From: Cinclus cinclus
Lineage: Eukaryota; Chordata; Aves; Passeriformes; Cinclidae
Assembly (NCBI RefSeq): GCF_963662255.1
Contig: NC_085056.1
Span: 11,830,123 to 11,894,122 of the forward strand
Direction: 5' to 3'
Length of the DNA: 64,000 nt
The notes beneath the pieces were generated by a model. The model was not told the DNA's origin. It ran no database searches and saw nothing but the letters and a program-made list of their open reading frames with translations. A program made the translations under genes and the position numbers. Shown piece by piece: positions 25,817 through 39,240 of this stretch. How positions within the stretch are numbered: the stretch's first letter is position 1; each line of letters starts with the position of its first letter.

Positions 25817-28361
25817 GCAAGTTTAAAGCAATGTTTCTGCAAAATTAGCATTATTCTTCCCTAAAACCTGCCAGCCTACAGAAACAGACCCAAATGTCAC
25901 AGTACCAAGTGACCAGGCTCATTAGAACACCGAAGACTTGAACAACAATAAGAAGAATTTACACTTGTTTAGAAGTCACACAAAAAGTGGAATTTATTCA
26001 GTTCTTCACTTCCCCAAGGTGGATTTTTCCTTGATTCCTTTTTTACAAATTATGTCATAAACATAGAGGATTTTTTTTAATGTAAACTAAGGTATGATAT
26101 TTGTTATCGTTTATGCTTTTCTTAGTTTTCTTCTTTATTACAGGGATGTCTCTTAAATTTCATCCATTTTTATCCTTATCTGGTTAATGGAACATTGGTT
26201 GAACTTTGATACTTTCATGATTGATTCAGAGCAGAACTAATAAGATTTAAAATAATGTCAATTTTTTTTAAATTAACAGTAATATTTTAAATGAAACATC
26301 TTTTGAACACTTTAAAAGCTATACTTTTTTTCCTTATTACTAGTGTGTTTACACAGAAATTATGAATTATGAATTAAGCTGTTTCTTGTAGCCTCTTACA
26401 ACCTTAAAATTAATGTCAGAATATTATTGGAAGGCATTTAAAAACTGATTGATTGCTCTCATTTTTATGATTCTCTCTGTACAGTTTTGTTAGCTTCAAG
26501 GGGTTGTTCCCAAATTACATGGGTGTCATGCTGGAATGAGATCATCTCAGTTCAACCACCACTCAAAACATCATTCCTACCCACAAAACATCACTGGCTT
26601 TCACACTCTCAAAGGTACAAAAGGTGAGCTGCAGGTTCTTACCTTTCATGGCTTCTGGTGGTTCTATACCTGCATAAACAAAGAATATTTCTATCTCAAA
26701 CTGGTACATATTATAAATAGCTAATTTTTTTTTTTCTGTAATATAAACTGCATGTTAGGGCTAATTTCTGATCTCTACTTGAAGAATGCTTGAGTAACTT
26801 TTAATTTACTCTCTAGTTTTCAAACCCCACCATGTGAACTCTTATTAAAATAACGACAGCAAGAGCTGAGGCCAAGAGATTTATATTTAAACAGTGAATA
26901 GGAGTTTTCAGAAAGTGTGCAGTAATTTTGAAAAACATTCTATCCATAGTGACAGAAATGAAAATTGTTTGGAAGTTACCAGCCAGGGAGTGATGCTGTA
27001 TATCCTTTAGAAACTCCTTGGGCTTCCACAGACTGCTTGGGAAAGTCAGCATCAGTTTTGGGAAAGTGCATTCCCTCATGCCTTGTGATGTATTTCTGCA
27101 AACTTACTATCAAGCAGAACAAGCTTTCCAGTGGTTCTGCATCTGTTCCTGCTCAGCCAAGGTGCCTCTGGGAATATATTTCCCCTTGCAGCAGCAGGTG
27201 GCGTTGAACAGCTCACGTTATTCTCACTCTCATAATCATTTTGTCTTACATGTAGTAAAAACTTCTCTCCCAAAAGAGAGAATCCACAAGAGAAATTCAA
27301 CAAGTTTTTATAGATGCAGCAGACTTCCTACATGACTAAAGTAGGAGTAAGTTCTTCCAACTTTAATTACACTGAGAAATAAGACTATAAAGACAGCAAG
27401 AAGAGGTGTGGTAGAGTAATATTTTACTTGCATTTTATTTTCCTATCCACAAAAATCTCTTGAAACACCACAGAGTTCATGTTGTGATAAGGTCAAGGTA
27501 TCATGTGCCAGCTCATTCACTCTCCAGCAGATAGACAAACCTGAGCTGGTCTGTGGCATCCTTTCCACACTCTACCTCCCCAGGCAAAGGAAAGGCTTCA
27601 CCTCCCAGATACATTGTCAGTGTGTGTTCACAGAATGCAGGGCAGTGCTGCAGATTTACCCCACGGTAAGTGAGAGCAGAATGAGAATTGCCATCTTCTG
27701 AACTGTTCTGAAACTACTTCCAAAAATCAAAGGGTATTGCAGAAGAAGTTCAAAACATACTTCCAAATTATTTCCCAGGTTTATTTTTAAAATATGGCAA
27801 GCATATATAAAACAAAAGCAATTCTTTTTACCTGCACACTGGTTACAGAAGTCTTTTACAAGCAAATAACTATACATCAGTTTATATAGTTAGTCTTTGC
27901 ACTAATTATTAGTATTTAAGAAACCCATCCATCTTTCTTTCATCAACAGTCAGAGTTTTCCATTTGCATATCTAATAATTTATGGCATGCCCTGACCCCA
28001 AGCAGTAATTGAACCAATAGATCTTCAGCCTAGATTTACTCGTCTGGCTGCCACAGTAATGTAACTCTGCAGGAGTTTTGGATTACTCCAAATGCCATCT
28101 CCTCTTCTGAGAGGTTGATAGTCACAAGCAAAGTTTGACCTCCCAAATGTCAAGGCAAAACCTCCATTGCCTAATTTAGACTAACTAACTCTCCTTTTGG
28201 AATACTCCAGATGAAAACAAGAGGACACAATGATTACTCCCAACGTTACCCCAGGAAGATGGTCTTTAATGTAAGATTCTGTAATGACTAATGAATTCTC
28301 CTTAAATCTTAAAAGGGGGAATCTATGTACCAGAGCTTTTAATTAGTAATGCAAAAATTAA

Positions 28362-28396
28362 GGAGGAAAAAAAGAAAAAGAAAAGAAAAAAAAAAG
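28362..28396. repeat. A/G low-complexity tract
   Basis: This is a purine-only run of A stretches separated by single G residues. Confidence 0.85.
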
Positions 28397-29031
28397 ACAA
28401 CAAAAAAACCCTGTTACATTGGAGAGGAATCTCATCATCAGAGCCAGACTGATGAGACTTGAGCTGAGAGATTTGGAAGGGGGAGATTGGGTGCTTTTCT
28501 GCCTCAAGCAAGCCATTGCATAGGCCAAAAACACCCAGCCAAGAGCCTGCGTTTCATCTTCTCAAAATGTGGTTCAGAAGCCAATTTCAAGGCAGCATTA
28601 TATGCCTTAGTAAAGTGTTCTCAAAAGCTTTGAACAAGAAAAATGCCAGCAAACACACAGCCTTGCACTGTTGCAGTGTCTTTGCTGAATACTAACTATA
28701 GAGAAAATGCAGGCAGGGAAGTCGTGGGTTTACAGCAGGTATAACTTGGGAAACTCCCTCTGCTATTCAGACTCGTGTGGCTGTCTGGAGCAGGTGAGGA
28801 GACTGCTCACACTGCTGCTGCTTCCAAACTGCGGATCAGATATTACAAAAAGGCACTTGGTTTGAAATTTTGTAACCCTCATCTGTTGGCTATTTTATTT
28901 TTCTGGAAAGGAGCTCCATTGAATAAACCCTGGCAGACACACAGAGCTGTGCTGTTGCTGCTGACACGAGTCCCAAAACAACACATACAGGCTGTGAGAA
29001 AATGCTACTGTCTCACAACTGTGGGGCTGTA

Positions 29032-29066
29032 AAAAAAAAAAAAAGAAAAAAAAGAAGAAAAAAAGT
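29032..29066. repeat. A-rich low-complexity tract
   Basis: This is a purine-only run with A stretches broken by single G residues. Confidence 0.85.
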
Positions 29067-29647
29067 GCAAACAAGGAAAATCTGACCCAGAGTCCAATTA
29101 ATGGCATAAACAGTATTTATCTATTGATGATTAAGTGCTGCCCTTGTTCCTTGCTAGCGAAGTTCAATGATGATAGACATCTTGGAAAACAGGTAGATAG
29201 ACAGAAAGACAGATATCCTCACTACTTCAGCCATCCATAACCTGCCATGTGCTGCCATCACTGCTTTAGCCTGACCAATTGCCTCAGTAACATGTTCCAT
29301 CTTGTCTGATCAATATTAGCACTTCAGTAACTCTGCAGAGTTGCAGCTATCTGCTAGCACAGGAAGAACTTCATCTTGCCTTCTTGAAAAGAAAGAGTCA
29401 TATGGAAGAGGAAAAACCATTAGCTATTTAAATACATTCATTAAATTGCTTCCATTGACCTGTGTTTTTGTTTTCTGGTGTTTGGTTTTGGGTTTTTTTT
29501 GTTGTTTTTTTTTTTCTCTGATACCTTTTGTAACTGTTCTGCAAATATTTTAAAGCAAAAAGAAAAAAAACCTGTAGTATCAGAAAACAAATGAACACTG
29601 GAAGAGTTTAACAAGAAGTCTGAGTTTGGTGCCCAGCCTCCTGTCCA

Positions 29648-29740
29648 AGCAATTACTGTGTGCCTCAGTTCTTGAGAATTAAAATGGGATTAATGGCACC
29701 ATTAAATCACCTGTTGTAAGGCTAAGGATATTCATGGGAT
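29648..29740 (+). repeat. MIR-like (CORE-SINE) fragment
   Basis: The words GTGTGCCTCAGTT, AAAATGGGATTAATGGCACC and TGTTGTAAGGCTAAGGAT occur in the order and spacing of the MIR core ('TGTGCCTCAGTTTCC ... AAAATGGGGATAATAA ... GTTGTGAGGATTAA'). No flanking tRNA-related head is readable. Confidence 0.55.
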
Positions 29741-29892
29741 TAGCAGACCTACATGAGAATGAGATCCAGAGGCAGAATGCTGCTGTTTCTTTCCTGAGCT
29801 AAGGAGCTGACTGAGATACTGAGGGATGACATGATACAGAGATGGAGGATCAAAAAGTCCACGTGCATTATGGGAATAACAGCACTGGAACG

Positions 29893-29924
<32 letters not shown>

Positions 29925-29925
29925 T
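29893..29925. repeat. Compound (A)n(TA)n microsatellite
   Basis: A run of about 16 A residues passes directly into about eight TA units. Confidence 0.9.
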
Positions 29926-32900
29926 GGTTTCTACCTCACAGAATCTTTCATTAACTGGCAAACAAGGACAGAGTAGAATAAAATGTTATTCTCCCTGCTG
30001 CTGTAAGAGTGTTCCTGGTTAAGAGTCTGGGAAAATAACAAATACCAGTGAAAGACAGAAACTGGGGCCTCTCTCTCAGCACCCAGAGGACATACAGAAT
30101 GATGGGAAGTTTCTGTGTTGTCACTGTGATCCTTGAAAGTCCTCCTTACCTCACTGCATGCAGCAATAGGAGCTAAATCCTGCTTTGTTAAAGTGAAACA
30201 AAGCTCTGTTGAAATGGTCTGCAAAAGTATAAGGAAAGACAAAATATTCCTTCCCTATAACTTGTTGATCTCCCACATTTCTGGTTTCTCTATTAACATT
30301 GGCCAGCCACCATTCCTGTCTTCTTCTCATGTTTTTTTACTTTTCCTGTTAGGTTCCTTCAGCCATGCTTCTTTTCCAAGTGGAAGATGAAAGAAAGGTA
30401 CGGATAGAGAACCAACCACCTAAGCGTCATAAAGCTAAATATTTGTTCACTTGCTTAAGATACAGTAAGTCCTGGAGTGCTCTCTGTTTACCCAAGAGGA
30501 TTTCAGCATAGAGGCTTGCTCCAGAAAGGTATTTGTTTAGAAAAGAGAAAAATCCTGCAGATCAGTGTAATCTCTGTTACTCTAGGAATTACTGAGAATG
30601 TAATGTGATTTGGGTGGGTGGAGTTTTTCTCCTTAGTAAAGGAGCAGCTCATGGGAAAGGCTAAGTGCTTTAAAGTCTTCATCCTAGGAGAGTGAGAACC
30701 TCAATATCAAATGTCAGAAACTCTGAAGGCTGAGGCTTTTCAATTGATATTTTAAGCTGTTGCTGAGCGAAATTTTCATTTAAGTTAAAAGAATGTGTTT
30801 GATCAGGCTTTTCCCTTATAAACTTCCAGACTAGGACAGAAGCCACATGACAGGGTCAAAAGCCCATTATGTTCTTCAGGACAAATATTTCTTCCAGAGA
30901 GAGGGGAAGCAAAGACAACGGTGCTGAGAACTTAGTTGCTCATGACCAACCCTGAATTCTGATCTACAAAGGGAGCCTATTGAAGAATTCTCACCCCAGC
31001 TCAGGATTTATCATGGTGAGGATAGCACAGTATAACAAATGAAGCTACTGCAAGAGATGGTACAAGAAAACGTGCCCTTAGAAAGTGGATAAAATATAAG
31101 AAAGCTCAAACAAATAATAGGTTTGTTTCATGTTGAAAGTTATATTTCATTTTTTCATCCCATTTTTCAAGTTAGTCAGTGAGCACAAACCATGTGCATT
31201 TGGTGGACAGTTGCTCTGCAAAGATGACTGACAGAAGAAAGGCAAAAAATACACATGACACAGCAGAAAGCAGCTCTTTGGAGATGGGAAATGGACAGAA
31301 CACTAGTAGTTACACTTAATTTTGTATTTTACCATTATTTTGTTCAGTAAAGGTTTTTTTTAAATCTTTAAATCTTTTTAAATCATTTGAGAAATTGTAC
31401 CAGTGAGAGTGTGGTTTGCTAAAAGACTTAAGGTACACCTTTGGATAATTTCAAAATTTTTTTCTGTCTTTATTTAACTGAATTTGCCACACTGAAACTG
31501 AATCAAACCATTGATTTATCAGAAGTGTTTTATTCCTCGTTCTAGTTCTGTGCAGATCTAAGTTATAAACCAGGAAAGCAGCAGAAAGTTGCACTTGTAA
31601 ATATTTTAGAGAAAACTGCTGTTCTGCAGAACTTTATGTTGTTTTTCTCTGGTTCTATTGAGTGCTTTACAGAGCTCATTTGGGAAATGTATTCTTTGAT
31701 TTTTGTAATCAATTGATCAACATTTGACTCTTTGCTCAGACTCACAGCTATTGTGAAGAGCAGTTCTTCCAAATATCTATTTGATTGTGTTTGTGATGCT
31801 TGCTTTATTCAACTCTGCTCCAGGCAAATTAAAATGTACTCTATATAATAAGTATGGGAAGGTTAGCATTCACAATTTAAGGATAAAACATTTTGACAGT
31901 TCTATTCTACATTTGCATTTAAAAATCATAATGCGTTTGATTAGACCCTATATTTATCGTGGGATCTCTTGTAGGCATTGCTGCTGTGAGATTGTTACCT
32001 TTCAGGATTTGTTCTGGACTGTGTGTCTGTGGCAGAGCACAAAAGCCTGCTGGTTCCACAGGCATATTATTTTCTGGTCCATGGTATGTCTCATTTTCTT
32101 TAATTTCTGATGGGGCTCCACCTGCACTGCTGCTGCTGAGTCACCTGTGTTTGTGTCTGAGATATTTTTGGTGTGCAGAGTTAGGCAGGTACATGTGCAT
32201 TGCTCTGCCTTTTGTGCTTGCCATGCTTTTCCACTGCCCCCCAAACTCTCAGTTTTTGGGGCACTGTAGAATTGCCACAGGGACAGAGGCAGGCATTGTC
32301 TGGGCAGGGACAAGAGATGCTGCCACCACAACCATTATCCTCACTGGTGAACAGGTGATGCTCAAGCACAACACGTGCACAGACAATGGGCAGCATTCTG
32401 AGCTCAGGAAAATGATCACTGACACAGGCTGATGTCTGAAGGATGGGTCACTAAAACTATCAGGATTAATTGCTCCCCTTTTATTTTATCCATCATCTTT
32501 CTGCATTAGGAATGTTTAGGGAGGATTCAGGTAACCTGACATAACATCTGCCACATTGTTATCACCAAGAAAACATTCATTCCTCTAATAAGTCTGTCTC
32601 AAGATACCCTGTCTCAAGAGATCCTGTGTAAATTAGATCAAGTGATAAAAACCCCCCAAAACTAACAAGCACGCTGGCTAGATTGTTCAGACTTTTCAGA
32701 AGAGCAGAAATAAAGAAAAATAAAAGTAGAGTTTACAGGAAAATGTATTTGAGCTGAAGTAAGGCATTCTCCCTAGTCTTTTAGCCAATCTTTAGAGACT
32801 TTGTATAATTATTAGATTTCCTTTGGGAATAATGTGGACTTAGGTGATACCAGAAATCTTGTGCAGTGAATTCTCCAGGAACTCCTTTCTACATTATGCC

Positions 32901-33199
32901 ACATTACTCAGCCTCCAAAGCCCTGAGAACTCATACACCCTCAAACTGCTGTGAACTGTCATTTTCCATAACTTACTTCAAATATGGGAGCTGTTTCTTC
33001 TGACTCAGCAATAAATAGCAGAGAAGGAATGGACTCTGGGAATTCAGAGATATTATGTGCACAATGTCATTTTCTGATTGTGAAGGGGACCACTGGTGAA
33101 TCGTCTGTGCACGCAGACTGGGTCTTGCCCTGAAAAATATCAAAATCTGAATTGTACAGAGGCTATGCAGCACTATGGATAAGTACCTTCGCCTTTCAT

Positions 33200-33285
33200 G
33201 TCTTATTATGTTGTTAATTAGTTAATGTTTGTAAAGCACTTTGAAGATGAAAAGCCCTATATAAGTTCTAAGTGTTATTATCTCT
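33200..33285 (+). repeat. MIR/L3-type retroposon 3' tail
   Basis: The string TTAATTAGTTAATG is followed by TTTGTAAAGCACTTTGAAG, ATGAAAAGCCCTATATAAG and TTCTAAGTGTTATTAT. It closely follows the well-known tail 'GTAAAGCGCTTTGA...GATGAAAAGCGCTATATAAGTGC..AAGTATTATTATT' of old amniote CORE-SINE/L3-CR1 related retroposons. The family is assigned from memory. The good preservation of this tail contrasts with the unreadable upstream part. Confidence 0.65.
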
Positions 33286-33359
33286 AGAGACCTAGGTTCA
33301 ATTCAAAGGTGCTTAATTACATATGCCATAAATTAGACTTAATGAGTTGTAGAATCATA

Positions 33360-33900
33360 CATTTTATGCAATGCATGCAGATTTCTCAGCCGGAGCTGGG
33401 TCTTATGGTCTGCTGTAATATTTCTTTAGGTATTCAGAGCCGTTTAAGAAAATTACACAAAAATAGAGCAGATAATTTCTAATAATAATTGGATTGCATT
33501 TCAATACTATTCGGGACTTGGTGGAGCAAATCACTGGGAGCTTTGCTCAGCTGTATCTAGCGATTTTCTAGTAACCACATTGCTGAAGATAGCAGTTTTG
33601 GGGTTATTTTAATTATGAAATAGACATAATTCTAATTCGTACTTCTGTATTTTGGCTTAGCAGAAGGCTGCTGAGAGGTATTGATATGGCTTTGTCCTTC
33701 CAGTAAGACCCTGAAATGTCCCGTTAGAGGACCACTTCATGTTGGGTCACGTTCGCAAGCATGAAAAAAATAATTTCCCATCTCTAGAGATGCCACTGTG
33801 TAATTTACAACAAGCCATTACAAGCGGGTGGAATGCAAAAAGGGGAAGCCACAGTTATAGGAAAATGTGGTTTCATTGGCTTTGCAGAGCTGAGAGTTTC
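33360..33900. promoter_or_regulatory. Candidate conserved noncoding block next to the retroposon tail
   Basis: This is unique AT-rich sequence that keeps scattered CpGs (about 33391, 33440, 33512, 33560, 33639, 33752 and 33824). It has homeodomain-type words such as TTAATTATG near 33610 and TCATTGG near 33873. No open frame, splice pair or low-complexity run explains it. It is called only as a candidate. Confidence 0.3.
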
Positions 33901-33954
33901 CATGTTTTGTAACTCACATATTTTGTGGCCAGAAAGCTGCAGACTTTGCCCTGC

Positions 33955-33976
33955 TCCAGCCCCAGCCCCAGCCCCA
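33955..33976. repeat. (CCAGCC)n short tandem repeat
   Basis: There are about 3.5 units of the hexamer CAGCCC. Six-frame translation gives Ala-Pro/Gly-Ala dipeptides with no stop, which explains the overlapping open frames here. Confidence 0.85.
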
Positions 33977-34199
33977 GGACAGATGTCCATGGTGAACAGG
34001 AGGCTTCTCCTGGCTCGTGCCCAGCCAGCAGAGTTCAGAGTCACACAAATCCAGCAGGATCCCCCACCTGACCTAAAGGGGCTCTCCTGTGTTCCTGCAG
34101 CAAAATGTTCCTGCATTTTACCTTGGGCCTTCCACAGGCATATAGAGGGAGGCAGGATTTATCCTGCGTATAAATATGTTAGGAGTGATTGTGTTCGTT

Positions 34200-34470
34200 A
34201 GTGCAACCCAAGTAGATTGGAAAAACTAATTATTAGCAATTTACTATGAGTGTCACTAACAGACTTACTTGAAAGTATTTATCCCAAAGCGAAGGTCATT
34301 TGATTTGGTTAATGTTTCTTGTAAGCATATGCAGACTGTCTTCCAGGGGAAAATGTATTTTTGAGTGCTCCAGACAAGTGAAACTGGTGAGCCCGCAGTC
34401 CAGAGAAAGCATCTGTAACCGCAGCCAAAAGGGGAACAAGATTTCTGACATTCTTTCAAGACGTGTTTGA
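34200..34470. promoter_or_regulatory. Candidate conserved noncoding block
   Basis: This is non-repetitive sequence with TAATTATTAG near 34228, a few retained CpGs, and no coding signal. It is marked as a comparative-genomics target only. Confidence 0.2.
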
Positions 34471-37400
34471 AGCATGGGTTCCCACCACTTTCAGAGCCAC
34501 TTGCAGGCCTTTTTCTTTATATAGATTTAGACAAGTCAACGTGGGCCTAGGTTCAGTGTGATAAATGCCTCTATGATTTCTCCCTCATCCATTCTCTACA
34601 TAGTAGTGCTTATGTTGAACAGAAATGTGTTCTTTAAATGGGCCAGAGCACAGTTCCCAACAGTGTTTATCACTCACTTTTCTATATTCCCAAGAAATGG
34701 GACTAGTCTTCCACCATAATTATTGGGGTGCATCTCTTCCAAAAACAAGATATGATTTTGGTGAATACTTTTCACATACTCTAATAAATAGGAACTTCAC
34801 ATGAATGCGGATTTAAGCTTCAGGATGTGGTTAAATGTTTTAATAGTGCAGCAAACTTATCAACAAACCTTTCCTTCCCTACCCTTCCCCCTTCCCTTTT
34901 TACAATGAACAGATTTTTATCCAACTGACTCGTGACTTGGGGATTTTTACAAACAGGTTTAGGAACTTGTCAAATATTTGAAAATTTGAGTCTGAAAACA
35001 GAAAAATCCCACAACTTAAAAGCCCAATATTTTATACAGTATGTGTTAACTGGGTAAAATTTTGACTCCCCAAAATACCTACAGGACTCCATTCTCTGAC
35101 CTAACTATCAGTACTTAACCAGATATTATCAGTCTGATGCCTTTTTTTAATACTTCAAGACACCATTTATACTGACATAATGCACTGAGCTACCAAACCA
35201 CTGGAGCTGCACAAAACCCTTTGTTTCCAAATTCCTGTTGCTTTTTGTCAGAAGGTGATAAGAATATTCATATTGGTTTTATTTAATTTTGGCCTTTCCA
35301 GCCTGCCTCCTTTCCTCCTCTGTTTCCAAGATGTCAGTGACTGACACTCTGGCAGTGATATCAGTATTGCTCAAACATGAGTGAAGAATCTCTCGGAACA
35401 AGTGGGACAGTTGTGAGCTCGAGCAGCTGCATTGAAGTGCCTGTTGCAGAGGCACCAGGAAGGAGGGAGACTTACAGCAGAGACCACCTTGGTACAGCCA
35501 GATCTTCAAGTCTGGCAAAAACACCAATGCCTGGGGAGGCTGCTCCTCCAGAAAATGTTCATGGGCTCAAGAAGCAGTAAATGTTCATGGAGAAAAAACT
35601 TGCTAAGTTAAGGTCCAGTACAGAACTCTGGTCACTTGGTGGTTGTGTCTGTTTGGGAGTTTTACAAAAACTGGTCATGCTTTTGGTTTGTGACTTCTTC
35701 AGACATTTTCCTGTGTTAAGTGCCTAATATAACAAAGCACTGATCTCTCTCCTCTGAAAATCTTTGACCGTGGAAACATTGCCCCTGCAGGAAGTCTGGA
35801 AGACTTCTGGATTATTGCTGCTTCTGACTTCCTCTCTCTGTGAGCAGAGAGTTATCACAGGTCAACTGCAGAGTGAAAAGTGTGGCAGCAAACTGTGGGG
35901 TAAACCCAGATTTATTATTGATGTGTCTCTATACCACAGTGGATGAAAATCATCCATGCCTCCTAAAAGGTACAGATATGTATAAATCATCACAAACATG
36001 GTGGTGCCTGTGGTTTCAGTGGGCCTGTGGACTTTTACTCAGCAGACTTGGAAAGTGTACTACTGCATGATTCTTGAATTCTTTTCTCTCTACAGTTGTG
36101 TTGCAGAAAGAAAGAAAATCAAATGAAAAATTTGAAAAAACAGTGTCTGGTCTGACAGCATTAAGAATTAGATTTACAGGTATTTAATTCCAAGTGTAGC
36201 ATTATGACACCAAATATTTTAGTCTCATGCACACAATATCATGTACATATTACTTCAGCAGGAAGCTCTGTCCTCTGCGGATTAAGAGCATGCCTTCAGT
36301 TTAACCCTCAGTTAAGTAAAACATTTATATTCTGAATGATAGTTAAGTTTTGACATATCTGCAAGTCCGTTGTGTTTGATGTCTGAGGTTAATGAGGTTA
36401 ACAGGCTGAAGAGCTGTCCTAAACCAGAGTTTGATTTGACAATGTATAACAAAGTACACGTGCACACCAACATTTCTATTTTAAGGTTTCCTCAGGAAAT
36501 AGGCAATTAAATTATTTAATAAGTATTTATCAGGAAATCTGCTTTATTATGACTATGTCTTTACAGTTAAGCCTCAAATTAGTTCTGCATTAGGTGTTGG
36601 TTGAAATTTTGATTTAAGTAGGAATGCAGTCCTTGACTTTATGCATCTGTCAGGACAGATTTATGTATTGAGGTGGTCAAGTCACACTGTTGCCTGACAA
36701 AAGATATCAGAAAGCTGTTAGACTTAAAAATTAACAACTCCATAAAACGGGTGTTTGTCATGGAAACATCATCACATCAACTAATTGGCATTACTCATTC
36801 ACCCCATTAGAGTAATTATTTGTAATTGTTAGTACTGTAGCATATGGCCACATTTAAGCAGTGCATCTTCCTGGGAAGAGCTGGGTCATTCATGAGAGAA
36901 ACTGAGAAATTGAATTGAAGATGTCAAATCAGGCAGACAGATGGAATTATTTCACTTGCTCTTACAATAAATTTATAATTTTTTCTCTTACTTCCTCATA
37001 CAGGCAAACAGGGAAGCAAGGTAATGCTATCTCCTTGTTCCACCAGAAAGGTCAGAAGTACCATAACCCCTAAAAGACATCTTGAATAAAGAATCACTTT
37101 GGTGGACCCAATCTTCAGGGGTGCATTCAGTTTCTCTGATACAGGTACCTGTGAGCCAGCAAGGCACAGTCGGGTGAGCTGAGAGCTTTGGCCCTGTGTC
37201 ACTGAGAAAGGTAGAAATGGCCCTTCAGTCACCAATGAGCAAAGAACAAATCCACAGATAACCTGTGTGCGGACAAAATCAGGGTATTTACAGAAAATCG
37301 ATTGCAGTTGTTTTTGTCTTGCATTGATAATGGGACTCATACTGATGTGATCTGAGAGTCAGAATTAAAAAATAATCAAAACCTGAAATTGCTTCCTCTA

Positions 37401-39240
37401 GATTTCTGGGAGGAAGCATTGAAACTTTGTTCAGAATTACCCACGATTATAAAAAAATGCTCTTTTGTTCTTACATTAATTTGCTTACAGATGGATTTAT
37501 AATATCCTTTAAAAATTGATGTTACACCCATCTGCATGTGCTTAAGATCAGTCTGCTAAAATGTACTGCTTGAGCTCATGACGAAAGCTACAACTATTGT
37601 TTTCCTGCACAATACAAAAGGAAATAAAATGAAGGGTTCAGAATGGACTGTTGCAAATCAAGACTTCAAAATCTCAGTTAAACTGCTTTTTGTTCAGTAT
37701 CTTTTATTACAAGAAGAGGCACTTATCACAGATATTTGGGATATTTGGCAGTAAAACTATAATACTGAATGTTCAGATGATGATGAAGCAGTGTTATTGT
37801 CTTCCAGCGCCACTAAAGTCGAAGTTTCCATTTACAGCATTTTTTTTTAATTGGGGTGTTTGGTTCTTTTTCCACAAAAATCTCAAAGAGATAAGTTAAG
37901 GCTATTAGCCTGAATGTGGCAGTTAATATGTTGACGTTAAGAACATACTTAAAGCCAAGAGCTCTTGGCTAGGCATTTTAACTCATTAAAGGAGAAATAA
38001 ATGTCAAAATGAAGAAGGTAAAATTGTAATACAGAATCTATTAATAAAGCAATCTGAAGAAGCTGCCTGTTACTTGTTACTAGAGGAGCTGATAATTCAT
38101 TTCTGTAATGAACAAAAAGGTTATCTATAAGAAAATATTCTGTTCCCTTTCTTACACTGAAGGAATTTTATATCAAACGGATAGAGAAATGCTGCTTCAT
38201 TGTTCCAAGCATAAGATCAGTGTCCAATGAATATCAATTTGTGTAGTCTTATGATCTGACATCCCAAGTCCAATCAACTTGTGGGAAGTGATGGAAAGAG
38301 TTTTTAAATGCCACAGAGAGTTGAGAGCCTGGAAAAAGCTAATTAAAGTATGTTTTAAAATTATGTTCCTTAGGATCTTTCACTAAAAAAACACAAACTC
38401 AACTGTAAAAAAAATAGACTTAGAGGATGCTGATGTCACTGCAGCAGCAGTAGTCCAAGTGTAGATTGTATATTGCTTAAATAATTCGGATACTTTGATA
38501 TCGTTTGGCAAATGAAAACCTTCTCTTACTATAAGTCATTTTTAGCATCTGGATTTGCATGCATGTATTATATCTGTTATATTAATTACATCTATTTGCA
38601 CAGGTATAGACAGATGTACCCCAGTCGTGTGGCACCCATGAATAGAACCAGTGAGCCTGTGCAGCTGTGTTTTGATCAGCAGAGAGGTTTCCTGGCATGC
38701 GAGAACTGAAATCACCTTGTGGGTATGACAAGCACATCTAAGTATGCAGCAAGTGAAAATCAAGGGTTTCTCTAAGGAAGAAGTAAGGACACCTACCACA
38801 ATAATAAAAAAAAAAAAAAGTAGAATAACCTTTAATAATCGCAGCAATGCAAACCCCATTCTATGTATCTCTCTCAATTGGCCTTTAGCCATCCATCATT
38901 TGCTGGCTCATAAAGCTGATTTGCGCTCTTCTCTTCCCTCCCCTCCCTGTTTTTAGGATGGCCTCTTTTCACCACTCCTTTCCCATAGGCACACAGCTGG
39001 GACCCAAACACTCTTTTGTCCCTTCCTCTGGAACTCTGCTTGTAACACACGGGGAAGGGGGAACTGTGAGCAGCTTGGTTTCTTCTTCATTGTGTAATGC
39101 CACTTATAAACTCTGTCGATAGACAGTCGGAAGGTGTCTAAAATGTTAGACAAGGGAACAGGTATAATTCAGAGGAAACCTGACCTTGACAGGGTCAAAA
39201 TGTCTCAACCACCTCTTTCATTTGAAACTCCTCATTTACA
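34471..39240. other. Intergenic desert between candidate enhancers and the orphan CpG island
   Basis: No gene is supported. It contains one conserved-looking block (36600-36960, listed separately) and short A/T runs. ORFs are short and unremarkable. Confidence 0.7.
36600..36960. promoter_or_regulatory. Candidate enhancer with RFX-like X-box
   Basis: At 36753-36767 the sequence GTTTGTCATGGAAAC is close to the palindromic RFX X-box (GTTNCCATGGNAAC family). About 50-70 bp further on are homeodomain-type words (CTAATTGG near 36781, GTAATTATTTG near 36812). The remainder is unique sequence without coding signal. The regulatory role is inferred. Confidence 0.3.

Larger units (their letters stand above)
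20901..33199. other. Intergenic desert
   Basis: No coding, RNA or mobile gene is supported. Open frames at 21.1-21.5, 21.8-22.1 and 31.96-32.43 kb are short, lack homology to anything I recognise, and overlap frames on the other strand. The content is simple repeats and a MIR-like fragment, listed separately. Confidence 0.75.

Noticed and set aside
31959..32432. 157-codon plus-strand frame with hydrophobic segments
   Set aside because: Overlapping frames of similar length exist on the minus strand. There is no signal of a domain or splice structure.
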